Of a stretch of 64,000 bases of DNA, positions 1 through 9,856 are shown piece by piece. The DNA is from Linum tenue. Taxonomy: Eukaryota > Streptophyta > Magnoliopsida > Malpighiales > Linaceae. The stretch lies in contig CAMGYJ010000008.1 in assembly GCA_946122785.1 (NCBI GenBank), positions 52,338,963 through 52,402,962 of the forward strand, written 5' to 3'. The first letter of the stretch is position 1. Each line of letters starts with the position of its first letter. Under the pieces are notes generated by a model. It saw nothing but the letters and a program-made list of their open reading frames with translations, ran no database searches and was not told the DNA's origin. The position numbers and the translations under genes were made by a program.

Positions 1-274
1 AAAACACGGGCGGGCAAAAGTAAAACACGGTCGTGTCCTCGACCTTGTTTTGCCCAGAATCGGGTTTTTGATGCAGATTCAAGCAAAAAGAAAGGAATCG
101 AGTTTTGGAGCAAAAAACATAGTTTTAGAGAGAGAAAGTGCGAAGAACAAACCCTAGGAGCTATTTGGAATGGATTTCTCACCATTGAAGCCCAGATTGC
201 ATCCCCAGGAGTGAAGATCGACATCCGAAAGCAGATTATCCCCATCTTTATGAGTATGAATGCTCTGATTTCTG

Positions 275-305
<31 letters not shown>

Positions 306-1083
306 ATGGAGTATAACCCTCTCTCACTTGGGTATGAAGAACCGTAGTTCCATGTGTTAGGAATCTTGATTATAATGAATTTGGATTGATATACTGATTG
401 ATTTTAATCGATTGATGCATGATTCATTGAGTCAATTGAAGCCTGATCACCTTTTCTTGATTTCTGCTACAACTTGAGATAGATAGAATCTGATTAGGTT
501 GTTAGACCTTCATCAATCGGTAGTGGTGAATTGGTTATACGAGAGTTAATCGATTTACTGCTTTGTACTGGAATCCAATTCCAGTAGTGGATTTCTGTGT
601 TTATTGCCTCAGCAGTCTATCCCGGTGAAGGCTAGTCGCATGTCGGTTAGTCTATCTGAGAGGGCTTGGTCAGCTTAAGAGATTCCAAGCTACTGTCGGA
701 TCTTCCGCAGTTTAATCAACAGTAAATCAACCAAGGGTAATTACAACTTTGACCTAACTAAGGAGCTAGGGGGATTCATTCCCGAGTGACTCTTCCCTTG
801 CTAAAGAACTTCAAACCATTTCCTGCTTTCTTACTGCTTTTGCTTAAAATCACAATCACTCGACTTAGTTTGCTAGATAATAGATAATCACGGAGTAGGC
901 AGTAGATCTAGACCCCGGGTTGATAAATAGAACTTGCCACTATTCTGCATTTCCGGACTGCGATTACACTTGGTCGTAGTTTGGTGTTGTGTTTAAGCTT
1001 GTCACCATTGCAACCTTCTGAGTGTCACTAAAATGGCCACACTGAAAGAAAATGTTGATTTTCCTTTCCCAGTCAAGGTACGT
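1..1083. other. Noncoding stretch, probably an LTR-retrotransposon remnant
   Basis: No convincing coding region is present. The text after about 840 (starch-like runs, a 'ccccgggttgataaatagaacttgcc' type context) resembles the 3' part and leader of Athila/Tat-type gypsy LTRs, but I see no PBS, TSD or second LTR to confirm it. It ends where a minus-strand gypsy fragment begins near 1084. The assignment is inference only. Confidence 0.3.
280..305. repeat. (CT)n microsatellite
   Basis: An uninterrupted CT dinucleotide run of about 26 bases is visible. Confidence 0.9.
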
Positions 1084-2519
1084 TGACGGGTTCATCGTCC
1101 CCTAAAACGACGGCATAACCAGCTTGATCCCCTGTGGTATTGCCGTCTCCACGTCGTGCTGTCGATCGCGGTGTTGGCGTTCTTGTTGAGGCTCAAAGAC
1201 GACGGACGTCACTCCAGATCAGCGATTCGATTCAGTAGTTATGGATCGCCAACTGGGTTATCTCGGCCGATGGCTTCCCATTTTCGGACTTCGTTTTTCG
1301 GTAGAGTCCGAGCCTCGAATTTTTGGTCAATTTCACGTTTAAACTGACCCACCTGATCCTGGATTTGCGTCTGGAACCTCTCCTCTATTGATCAAGTAGT
1401 TTCTCCATGTCGAACACATGTCGTGCCATGGTTGCCTGTTTCTTCTTCTTTGTTCGTTCTGGAAACACCGATTCAGCAACAACGATGTTTTCCTCCGTTA
1501 TGGCCTCTATTTTGAACCAGGCTCGTGGTGCCACTTGATAACCCCTAGATGGGTGGTTTTGAATCAGAGAAGCACAACTAGATTCAATCCAAAGATTGAA
1601 TCAAAAACTCTGTAATGAAGAACACAAAATAGAGTTTGAGTTCGTGTTTGGGATGGCGATTTCGTGCAACTTTCTCAAAGGGAAGAGAGGCTCGAAAACG
1701 TAGGGTAGATGCTTGGCCATGATCAGTGGGACTAACTGAACGATACAATCCAGAAAACCCACCTAGATTCAACTAGGAAGTCCTCCAAATTCACAAAGCA
1801 AGATGCTATAGAACTCAACCTCACGGTTTATTCAATTCAACTAAAAAACTAAAAATTACAACGAATCAAAGCTACTTAAATAGACCTAGCTAATCCTAAC
1901 TCTCTTAGAATAGTTCTTATTACATTCTACTATGAAAAGGAATCCAAATTCAACACAAAAACGAATTAAAATTACCAATAGTCTTCTAATCCTAATCCGA
2001 GAAGGATTAGAATTTGCTGAATTCCAAAGACAGAAAACGTGGACTCGATCTTTGGAGCTTTCGTTCGAGCACTTCCAGGTAACCCCTTGATCATCCAATG
2101 CCTTGTCGATGAAGTAGAAGAAACCTACTTTCATGGGATACCATCCTTGGAACTCGACTCTCACTCAATCTTCTGGAATCGAGTTCCCAAGTGAGCTTCC
2201 CAAAACTGTTCCATGCCTTACCCATTCTTGGACAGTTTCCTAGTTTTGAGCTAGTACTTTGGGAAGCTTGAAAAGTGGCCTTCTGAGCTTTGCCTCGAGC
2301 TTCCAAACATTCCAGAGTGTAGACAAACATCCCTGCTCCAATACAAACCATCAAACTTGCATTTTCATTAAACAGTGTGGAAGAACCAAGCCTGCAAAGT
2401 GGGTAAACTGAAACGAAAATAGACATAGCCAAAACTCAGAGTTGTTGTTAGTGACTAAGTATATTGTTTGATCAAGCGATTCTGACTTGTGTATTATTGA
2501 TCCAATTGGGATCATATCA
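1084..2519 (-). mobile_element. Truncated Ty3/gypsy element (5' LTR plus start of gag)
   Basis: Read on the minus strand, an LTR (2519 to 1536) is followed by a degenerate tRNA-iMet primer binding site at 1533-1521 (TGGCACCACGAGCC against the usual TGGTATCAGAGCC). A short gag-like reading frame begins at 1429 and is closed almost at once by a stop. The element is cut off near 1084, so there is no pol and no second LTR. The LTR shares its start (TGATATGATCC) and general layout with the LTRs of the non-autonomous element at 25640-29007, so the two look like distant members of one family. It lies about 210 bp downstream of the DDA1 stop codon. Confidence 0.65.
1536..2519 (-). repeat. LTR of truncated gypsy element
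   Basis: The 984-bp LTR starts TGATATGATCC and ends in TTATCA on the minus strand, directly before the primer binding site. Short reading frames inside it are accidental. Confidence 0.6.
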
Positions 2520-2729
2520 GAGAACATACTAAAGAGAGAGAGAGAGATTAACCCATGCCATCGGCAACCAAGTGTTTTTCCTTTGTATACAGATCTATAG
2601 GTATATAGCACAACATTCCCACTTCCCATAGCTCACATTTTGTAGGATTCCTCTCGGCCAACGAACTTTGATTTTCGGCAATATGACTAGTCTTACTTGT
2701 AGGTACATCCTTACAAACTGGGGAAAACT
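2520..2729 (-). other. Probable DDA1 3' UTR and downstream flank
   Basis: This stretch runs from the DDA1 stop to the edge of the gypsy LTR. It includes a short GA run near 2531-2546. I could not place a convincing polyadenylation site. Confidence 0.4.
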
Positions 2730-5700
2730 TTAGTTGGAGGTAAAAGGCATTGGCTGCTTGCAGTTGTGATTTGGCATTAGGCTCTCAGGGGCAACTCGCT
2801 TCAGTCTCGTCTGGGAAGATAAGGGTATCAAGCAAGTGGAAAGTGAGCAAAGAAAGAAGAAGCTCTCAAGGATAGAGGCAGTTTCACAGAATGGACTTTT
2901 GCAAAAAAAAAAAAAAAAGGCTAAGAATGTCAAGTTGGTGAATAATATGACCAACCTTCTCTTCTGCTCGTTGGTAGAAGTTTCTCACAAGGATGTTCTT
3001 CGCTTCAGTGGTTATGACTGCAAGCAAGACAGTTGAGGAAGGTGGTAAGACGACAACGAGTTCCACTTATTATGACGGAATACATGTATTTTCAGTGTAG
3101 GTTGAACTAAATCTAGCTTGGTTTTCCAACTGCCTTGGTAGTAGAAATTTCGTCTAAGTTCTAACCTATACCTACTAGCTAGTAGAGAATCCCAAATAGT
3201 TAATGAAGGGAAAATACATGCAGATTAAGAGAACATCAAAAGGAATTTACTTTGATTGTGTTGGATCAGTAAATATTTTAATATAATCAAATGACTCCAA
3301 CCCAATATTCAGACAGTTAACTTTGGTAAGATTCATCCATTGACAATTAACATAACGCCTCCAAATATAATAGTGCCTGAATCCTAACATCATCCAATGG
3401 TGAAATAGAAGCTACGTTGCACAAGATGGCATTTGTGAATGAGGAAATTCTTGCTTAGGGTTATGTTCTTTGGTAAGTAGCATACATCCTCTTAATATAC
3501 TAGCAACGGAGTCCTAACTCCATCCAATTGTGAAATAAAAGCTATATATGTTGCACAAGATGGCATTCGTTAATGAGAAAATTCTTGCTTGAGGTTTTAT
3601 CTAACCTAATCAACGTGAGGAGTTGCTTTCAGAAATATGACAGAGTTCTTTAATCACTTTCCTATATGCCCTTTAACAGGAATGTTTCATGCATCTGCTT
3701 CCTGAAATATCAAATGCAAGGCCTATACATGAAGTCTGAAAAAATTATTACCGGAGACAATACATGAGTAGATTAATTAGATGAATTCTTTATATACATC
3801 GCATTTGACTTGAGTAGTCAAGTGCTGAAAGGTCATGTTCTTATGCAAAAGTGGAACTACCCTACAATAGGAAACACAAATAATAATCAAGTTCAACCAT
3901 TCCCTTGATCTGGTGGTGGAAGAGTCCGACTATGGGTAGGATGATAATGGGTAGGATGATAGATTGATGGAGTCATTTCCTGCAAACGGATTAGGAAAAA
4001 AGTTCTATAAAAAATAAGAGTAAATTGTCCAACTTTCGGATAGGCACATTCTGCGGGCAATACAAAATTTATATCACAATGATTGGTAGGTAAAGAAGTT
4101 TCCTAATAGGCTAACCCTACTGTTTGAGCCTAGAATGTACTAGGCGGTTATGGGGCTCCGATCTGGACTCCCTCATCTGATCTCCTCGGGAGTGGAAGAA
4201 CCTGTGAGGCGGGAGGGGCCACCAGGATCTACGCTCCGACGCCCAAGTTAGTACAATATAGGATGCGGTTTATGGTATGTAGAGAGAGAGAGAGAGAGTT
4301 TAGAGAGAGACCTTAGGGTAAGAGTGTGTGAAGAGAAGAGAGGATCCCTTGGCTTGGAGGCTTTGGCCTCCTGAAGTGGGCTTGGCCCCGGGACGCCTTG
4401 CGGTGGGCTTGGGCCCATTTATAGTCGTGTAGGCATATTAATCCATATCCCAACAATTGCCCCTTTACTTCTTGTATTCTGTAAGAATGGAAGGAGTAAC
4501 ATAATGCGTTAATTGTGTATTATTTGCCTTACTTACGAATCGAGATGATGCGGTTTGCCCCTTGTGCGAGTTGCTTGATCATTTCCTTTGCCCCTTGCTT
4601 GGCTTTCGATGTCTTGAACCAAAGCTCTCAAGTCGTTAAGAGTTCCTTCGCTAGTCCATTGTTGTTAGCGCTAGTAGACCATAATTGCGACCTAGGTAGG
4701 GTGGCCCCCACGGTTTGAGAGTTTTAATTCAAGACGCTATTGTTTCGTGTCTTACCAATGTCGCGTCCATGTGTTCACGAAGTCATGTGTCTTGTTAATG
4801 TCTTACTTGTGTGAGGCAAGATCAATTGTTCTCTTCTAGGAAGCTTAGTACTTCACCTTTTGAGAAGCGCATTAGTCTTTCAGCTTTCTGGAAAGCATAG
4901 TGCTTCTTCGGCTTCCTGGGGTGCGCTTTTCTTTTCGCTTACGGAGGAGCGCATTGCTCCTTCGTTTCCAAGGAAGCACATTAGTCCTTCAGCTTTTTGG
5001 GAAGCGCATTGCTCCTTCGCTTCCTAGGAAGTGCATTGCTCCTTCGCTTCTTGGGAAGCACATCGCTCATTCGGCTTCCTCGAGACGCATCATTCCTTCG
5101 CTTCTTGGGAAGTGCATTGCTCCCTCCGTTTCCTGAGAAGCGCATCGCTCCTCGGCATCGTGGGAAGCGCATCGCTCCTTCGGCTTCCTAAGAAGCGCCT
5201 CGCGCCTTCGGCTTCTTGGGAAGCACATCGCTCCTCGGCATCGTGGGAAGCGCATCGTTCCTCGACTTCCTGGGAAGCGCATCACACCTCGGCTTCCAAG
5301 GAAGCGCGTCTGGCGCCGTCTGTGGGAAGCGCGTCACTCCTCGGCTTCTTGGGAAGCGCCTCGCGCCTTCGGCTTCCTGGGAAGATCATCGCTCCTTCGC
5401 TTCCTGGGAAGCGCATCGCTCCATCGAATTCCTGGGAAGCGCGTCGCTCCTCGGCTTCCTGGGAAGCGCATTGATCCTTCGCATCCTGGGAAGATCATCG
5501 CTCCTTCGCTTCCTGGGAAGCGCATCGCTCCATCGACTTCCTGGGAAGCGCATCGCTCCTCGGCTTCCTGGGAAGCGCATTGATCCTTCGCTTCCTGGGA
5601 AGCGTATTACTCCTCGGCTTCCTGGGAAGCGCATCGCTCCTTCGCTTCCTGGGAAGCGCATTGCTCCCTCGGCTTCCTGAGAAGCGCATCTCTCCTCGGC

Positions 5701-6754
5701 TTCCTGGGAAGTGCCTCGCGCCTTCGGCTTCCTGGGAAGTGCATCGCTCCTTCGCTTCCTGGGAAGTGCATTGCTCCCTCGGCTTCCTGAGAAGCGCATC
5801 GCTCCTCAGCTTCATGGGAAGTGCGTCGCTCCTAGGCTTCCTGGGAAGCGCATTGCTCCTCGGGTTCCTGAGAAGCGCCGTCGACCATAAGTCCACAACG
5901 TTTTAATGGATTGCATTGTTTTAGCAATTCTTGGTTAGAGCTCTCATAAATGCAATGCTCTCGCATCTCAATGAGCTGTTACTTTAAATCTAGTTGTCAT
6001 ATCATAATCTGGATGAAATTCTCAAGAATTTTGAGGAGTTACATTAACAAGTAACAACTTCCATCCAAGTTCTACCCCGCCAACCCTAATCGCAACCAAC
6101 CTGAGGCAGGAAAAACATGGATAGGGTTACTAGTAATACTGAAAGAGGCAAATCACATTGTTGATAATTCAACCCTTAACTAATCCAAGCAACCTTAGGG
6201 TTTTGCTACCACCATGCATCACTATACATATATATCAAGGTGAGAGTAGCAGAATAAACAATAGTACATTCTCAATCAGCCAGAATTTTCTTCTTTCAAG
6301 AAGTTCTTTTAAGAACCTTGAGATTGCACTCGGAGAACTAACTGCACAATAGGCCCTAACAACTCGACAAAGGCAAAACAAAATTACTGTCCGAAAAGGG
6401 ACAAAAGTTGTCACACAGATAAACACACAAACTTCAGTGAAATCTAAAATTGGAGCAAGGAACACCATAAATTAGTTGAGTTCTTAGCACATGCATTGAG
6501 CTCATCACTACAACTTGGGTGGCATTCCAGCAGATCAACAAACGAAACCCAAAAGACAAGCGAATCTACTCATTAGAGGAATCAAAACTCTACAAACGCA
6601 ATTGCAGTGAAAAAGAAAGATAGTAACATGGAGCTTTCACTGCCCTGGGGTGAAGAGAGTATGCACTTACGGATGGAGTCGAAGGATCGGATGGCCGAAT
6701 TTGGGTGAAATTATTTGGCCCAAAAGAAGGCAAGTCGCCAAGCATAGACCCCAT
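2730..6754 (-). CDS. DDA1: DDA1 (DET1- and DDB1-associated protein 1) homologue, four coding exons
   Basis: Four exons splice in frame to 102 residues. Exon 1 (6754-6671) encodes [16 protein letters not shown] and the RPSDPS motif and ends at a GTAAGT donor. Exon 2 (3979-3898) encodes [10 protein letters not shown] after a TTTGCAG acceptor. Exon 3 (3017-2956) encodes [20 protein letters not shown] after CTTGCAG. Exon 4 (2810-2730) encodes a basic tail with NCKQP after CTTCCCAG. All junctions keep the frame. DDA1 family members are about 90-105 residues and join DET1, COP10 and DDB1 in CUL4 ubiquitin ligases; in Arabidopsis DDA1 helps target ABA receptors for degradation. Oddities are a direct [10 protein letters not shown] repeat in exon 2, an exon 2 donor (G|GTTGAAC) that adds Gly-Asn before VITTEAKN, and a repeat-filled 2.7-kb intron 1. 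The exon 2 donor is the least certain junction. Confidence 0.88.
4266..4700. other. Intron 1 sequence of DDA1 with a (GA)n tract and TE-like text
   Basis: A GA run lies near 4281-4299. It is followed by GC-rich, gene-flank-like sequence and then the minisatellite. I see no coding potential. It may be an old LTR-type insertion, but no termini are visible. Confidence 0.3.
4870..5892. repeat. 27-bp minisatellite in DDA1 intron 1
   Basis: Roughly 37 head-to-tail copies of a 27-bp unit (core CTTCCTGGGAAGCGCATCGC followed by TCCTTCG) are present. Units at the left edge are more diverged; units from about 5380 to 5800 are nearly identical. Because 27 is a multiple of three and the unit lacks stops, several frames on both strands stay open. 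The resulting GSASLLRFL or DALPRKRRS repeats are not evidence for protein. Confidence 0.9.
5893..6670. other. Remainder of DDA1 intron 1
   Basis: This is AT-rich noncoding DNA between the minisatellite and the exon 1 donor. No recognisable element was found. Confidence 0.5.
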
Positions 6755-6887
6755 GAAATGCTGGATTCTCTTCTCTGGTTGCCCAAATCTAAAGAGGGGG
6801 AGAGAAAGGAGGCAATGAAGAAGGAGAAGACAATGAGCCAAATTGGGTCGGGTTTTGGTTGGCACTTCAGCAAGATTTTTGCATGGT

Positions 6888-6895
6888 TATTTATA
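6888..6895 (-). promoter_or_regulatory. TATA box of DDA1
   Basis: TATAAATA on the minus strand lies 134 bp upstream of the DDA1 start codon, which leaves room for a 5' UTR of about 100 bp. The LINE fragment begins only about 65 bp further upstream, so the compact promoter probably sits between 6755 and 6960. Confidence 0.5.
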
Positions 6896-6957
6896 CCAAG
6901 CACGGTTTGTAAATAAAGCACGAGTTTTATGAAAGAAAGTTCCAGCTAAGTCAACAG

Positions 6958-8620
6958 AGAAAGAAAGAGCCAATTGTGGTTCTTGTGGGGCTCTCAAGAA
7001 GGGAAGAGAAAGGTTCATCTTGTCAATTGGGAGACAGATTACAAATCGAAAAATCAAGGAGGGTTGGGGCTTAGATCGGCTAGATGCTTGAACTTGGCTT
7101 ATATGGTTAAGCTTGCCTAGCATATGCTTAACAATAATAAAGACTTGTGGGTGCAGGTGCTTCAAGGAAAGTACTTCCACCATAGGAATGACATGATTAC
7201 AACAATGAAGAAAAGTTACCATTCGAGCCGTTGGAAAGCTATTCTTAAGGCCATGCCCTACATGAGGAAAGGAATTGTTTGGAGCTTGCATGATGGAAAA
7301 GCTACTGTATTTTGGACCCATCCGTGGCTGGACAATGAAACCACTATTGAAGAGTTTGCTCTCTATATCCTTTCTTAGGAGGAGAAGAATGAGACAGTGG
7401 CTGATTGGTTAAATGCAGAAGGTGAGTAAGACTGGGATACACTCAAGAGGTACCTCCCTAATGAAAATTTGGTGCGAATTGAAGGTATGGAGACTCCTAA
7501 GCCAGCACTTGGTGAGGACTGAACAACCTGGGGGTGTGGAGAAGGATGGAAGGTTCCGATTGAGATCTGCACACAACCTGGTTGCTGATAAAACCGACCT
7601 GGCAGCGCATGATGTTTAGAAGGAGCTTTGGAGATGGCAAGGTCCGAACAGAGTCAAGTTCTTTCCTCTCGCTTGTGACCCACAACCGCATCCTAACTAA
7701 TGTTGAGGAAGAAAAGACAGCTCACAACTAATGACAAATGTAACCACTGCAAAGATAAGGAGGAAACAGTGGAGCGCATTTTGAGACACTGCAAAAAAGC
7801 CAAAGATATATGGAGTCATTTTAGGTCCAAGATCAAAGACAACAGATGACTCGACTTCATAACTTAAGTCTATGAATATCAGGTCTGATAAGTCGGGAGT
7901 GGATTTTGGCATCATTTGCTGGATTCTCTAGAAGCAGAGAAATGAAGAAATTATGGATTTGAAGAAATACTCGAAGTCTGCTGTCATCTGCAAGGTCGAG
8001 GCTTTCTTGAACATCTAAAAACAAGCGCAACGCTGTGCGGTCATGTGTTTTGGGAACACCTGCTCGACCAAGGCAGAGTAGGAGATTGCTTGGAAGCCAC
8101 CTAGGGAGGGCTGGATTCAGGTGCAATCAGATGGCTTTGTGTTGGCTTCAACAAGATGAATTGCAGTAGGCGTGCTCTTAAGGGATTGCTTGGGGAATTG
8201 CTTGGATGCTTTCACCTACAACCTTGGGGTGTGCTCCATCACTAATGCAGAGCTGAAATGAGCTATCGAAGGGTTGGAGAGAGCCTGGAACAGAGGGCAC
8301 AAGAAAGTCGAGCTTAATTTTGACTCAATACGGCAATTAATATAATAAAAACTGGAGGGATGATAATCACCGTCATGGGATACTCGCAACAAAGATTGAG
8401 AACCTCATTGAATGTGAATGAGATGTTGTTATTAATCATGTTTATAGGGAGAAAACAAGATTGCTGATTTTCTGGCTTCTAAGGGACACTCATTACATTT
8501 TTCCGTACACCAAATCAGTGAATACGATCCCAGCCTGAATCAATGGCTTCTATATGGTGTTTTGGGGATTGCTACGGCCCATCTTATTAATATTATGAAC
8601 AACAACGTCTAACGTCTAGG
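6958..8620 (+). mobile_element. LINE (L1-type) 3' fragment, decayed ORF2
   Basis: Broken frames on the plus strand read as the end of a plant LINE ORF2. In order they are the post-RT segment (HLVNWE, then QGGLGLRS near 7040-7080), a zf-RVT-like region (RVKFFLSL near 7650, HCKDKEETVERIL near 7740) and an RNase H region (WIQVQSDG near 8110, NAELK near 8250, KIADFLASKGH near 8460). Many stops and frameshifts show it is inactive. It is 5' truncated, as is normal for LINEs, and the truncation point falls just beyond the DDA1 promoter. I found no clear poly(A) tail or TSD. Confidence 0.75.
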
Positions 8621-8625
8621 GGTGG

Positions 8626-8830
8626 GCATTGATGCGGTCCAAACCGCTCTGCCCGCTCCAAATCGTTTGTGCGGTTAATCCACACCGTACCATTAAAGTT
8701 GCGGTTTCATTTGCTGTATAATTCTCAAGTGGTTCGCGGTACGGGTTGACCAAAATCGTGCGGTTGCGGTTCAAAGCCGCAAACCGCTAAATTCCTACTT
8801 GGAAGGTCGCCCACCTGCACTCAGCGGGTC
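8626..8830. mobile_element. Possible hAT-type MITE end
   Basis: TAGGGGTGGGCATTGATGCGG at 8628 matches the start style of the hAT MITEs at 37898 and 46416, and the following text is rich in GCGGT/ACCGC motifs. The other terminus and the 8-bp duplication were not found, so this is tentative. Confidence 0.35.
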
Positions 8831-8987
8831 TTCTCACCACACGGCCCGATCTATTCTTCCTAGTCGCGACGCTTCTCACTTGAAATAGAATTCTGCCCAT
8901 TTCGGAAGAACATTTTCTTTCTAAACATATAGCTCCTTTTCTCTATGTTGCTTACTGTTCTGATAAATGAAGTAATATAAATATATA

Positions 8988-9360
8988 GGGCAATGTCTAT
9001 TTTTTACCCAAACCTTTTTCAGATTCTTTTATTTTAACCAAACCTATTGAATACCTAAAAATTATCCAAACGTTAACTCTCCGTCAACTTTTTTGTTAGT
9101 AATGCTGGCTAAGTATGACCATAATGAGTTGACTTCCTACGTGGCAGTCAGAATACCATCATTTACTATTTTTAATAAAAAGATTATCAAAAAACAAAAC
9201 AAAATCCCACCCCTCAAGTGGACGAAATAAGTAACGGTAACAGAATGAATGCCCAGACTTTGATAAATTATAATACGTTTGGATAATAAATAGAATTTCT
9301 ATAGGTTTGGTTAAAATAAAAGAATCTGAAAAAGGTTTGGGTAAAAAATAGACATTGCCC
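8988..9360. mobile_element. Mutator-type MITE with 9-bp TSD
   Basis: A 373-bp element has terminal inverted repeats of about 60 bp (GGGCAATGTCTATTTTTTAC at the start, its complement at the end). It is flanked by the 9-bp direct repeat AAATATATA at 8979-8987 and 9361-9369. The 9-bp duplication and G-rich end fit a MULE-derived MITE. It encodes nothing. Confidence 0.88.
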
Positions 9361-9523
9361 AAATATATATAACACTTAATGGTTGCAATCCTATACATAT
9401 TCTTAGTTCTTAAGTAATATAAATATTATATACGCATAATCATTCTTCCAAAGGTGATAACCAAAAATTGCAGAAGCAAAGAATACGTAGAGGTGGGAGC
9501 ACTTTGCGGTTGTGGTCTAAACT

Positions 9524-9856
9524 GCCATCTCCTAGACCTCTCTCAATTTATAAAATTTTAAACTCAGGAACAAAACCCCCATAAAGACTCGAACAATTTA
9601 AAACATCTAAAACAAGTTCCTGAAAATTCCCAACAGCTTTAGTGACCACCCAAATTCTGTCACTACAAGCTTGGGTAGAATTCTTGGGTTTTAGTAACAG
9701 ACGTTCATGCTTGTAGTGACAGAATTTGGGTGGTCATTAAAGCTCCTGGGAATTTGCAGGAACTTGTTTTAGATGTTTTAAATTGTTTCGAGTCTTTATG
9801 GGGGTTTTGCTCCTGAGTTTAAAATTTTATAAATTGAGGGAGGTCTAGGAGATGGC
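9524..9856. repeat. Fold-back element, ~147-bp arms and 38-bp loop
   Basis: Arms 9524-9670 and 9709-9856 are reverse complements with only scattered mismatches. The inner ends read CACTACAAGC / GCTTGTAGTG, the same end motif used by CACTA elements, but here they point inward. The transcript would form a long hairpin. Confidence 0.85.

Noticed and set aside
4900..5906. Several overlapping open frames of 60-154 codons on both strands
   Set aside because: They follow the 27-bp repeat, which has no stops and is a multiple of three. Protein-like repeats ([18 protein letters not shown]) arise automatically.
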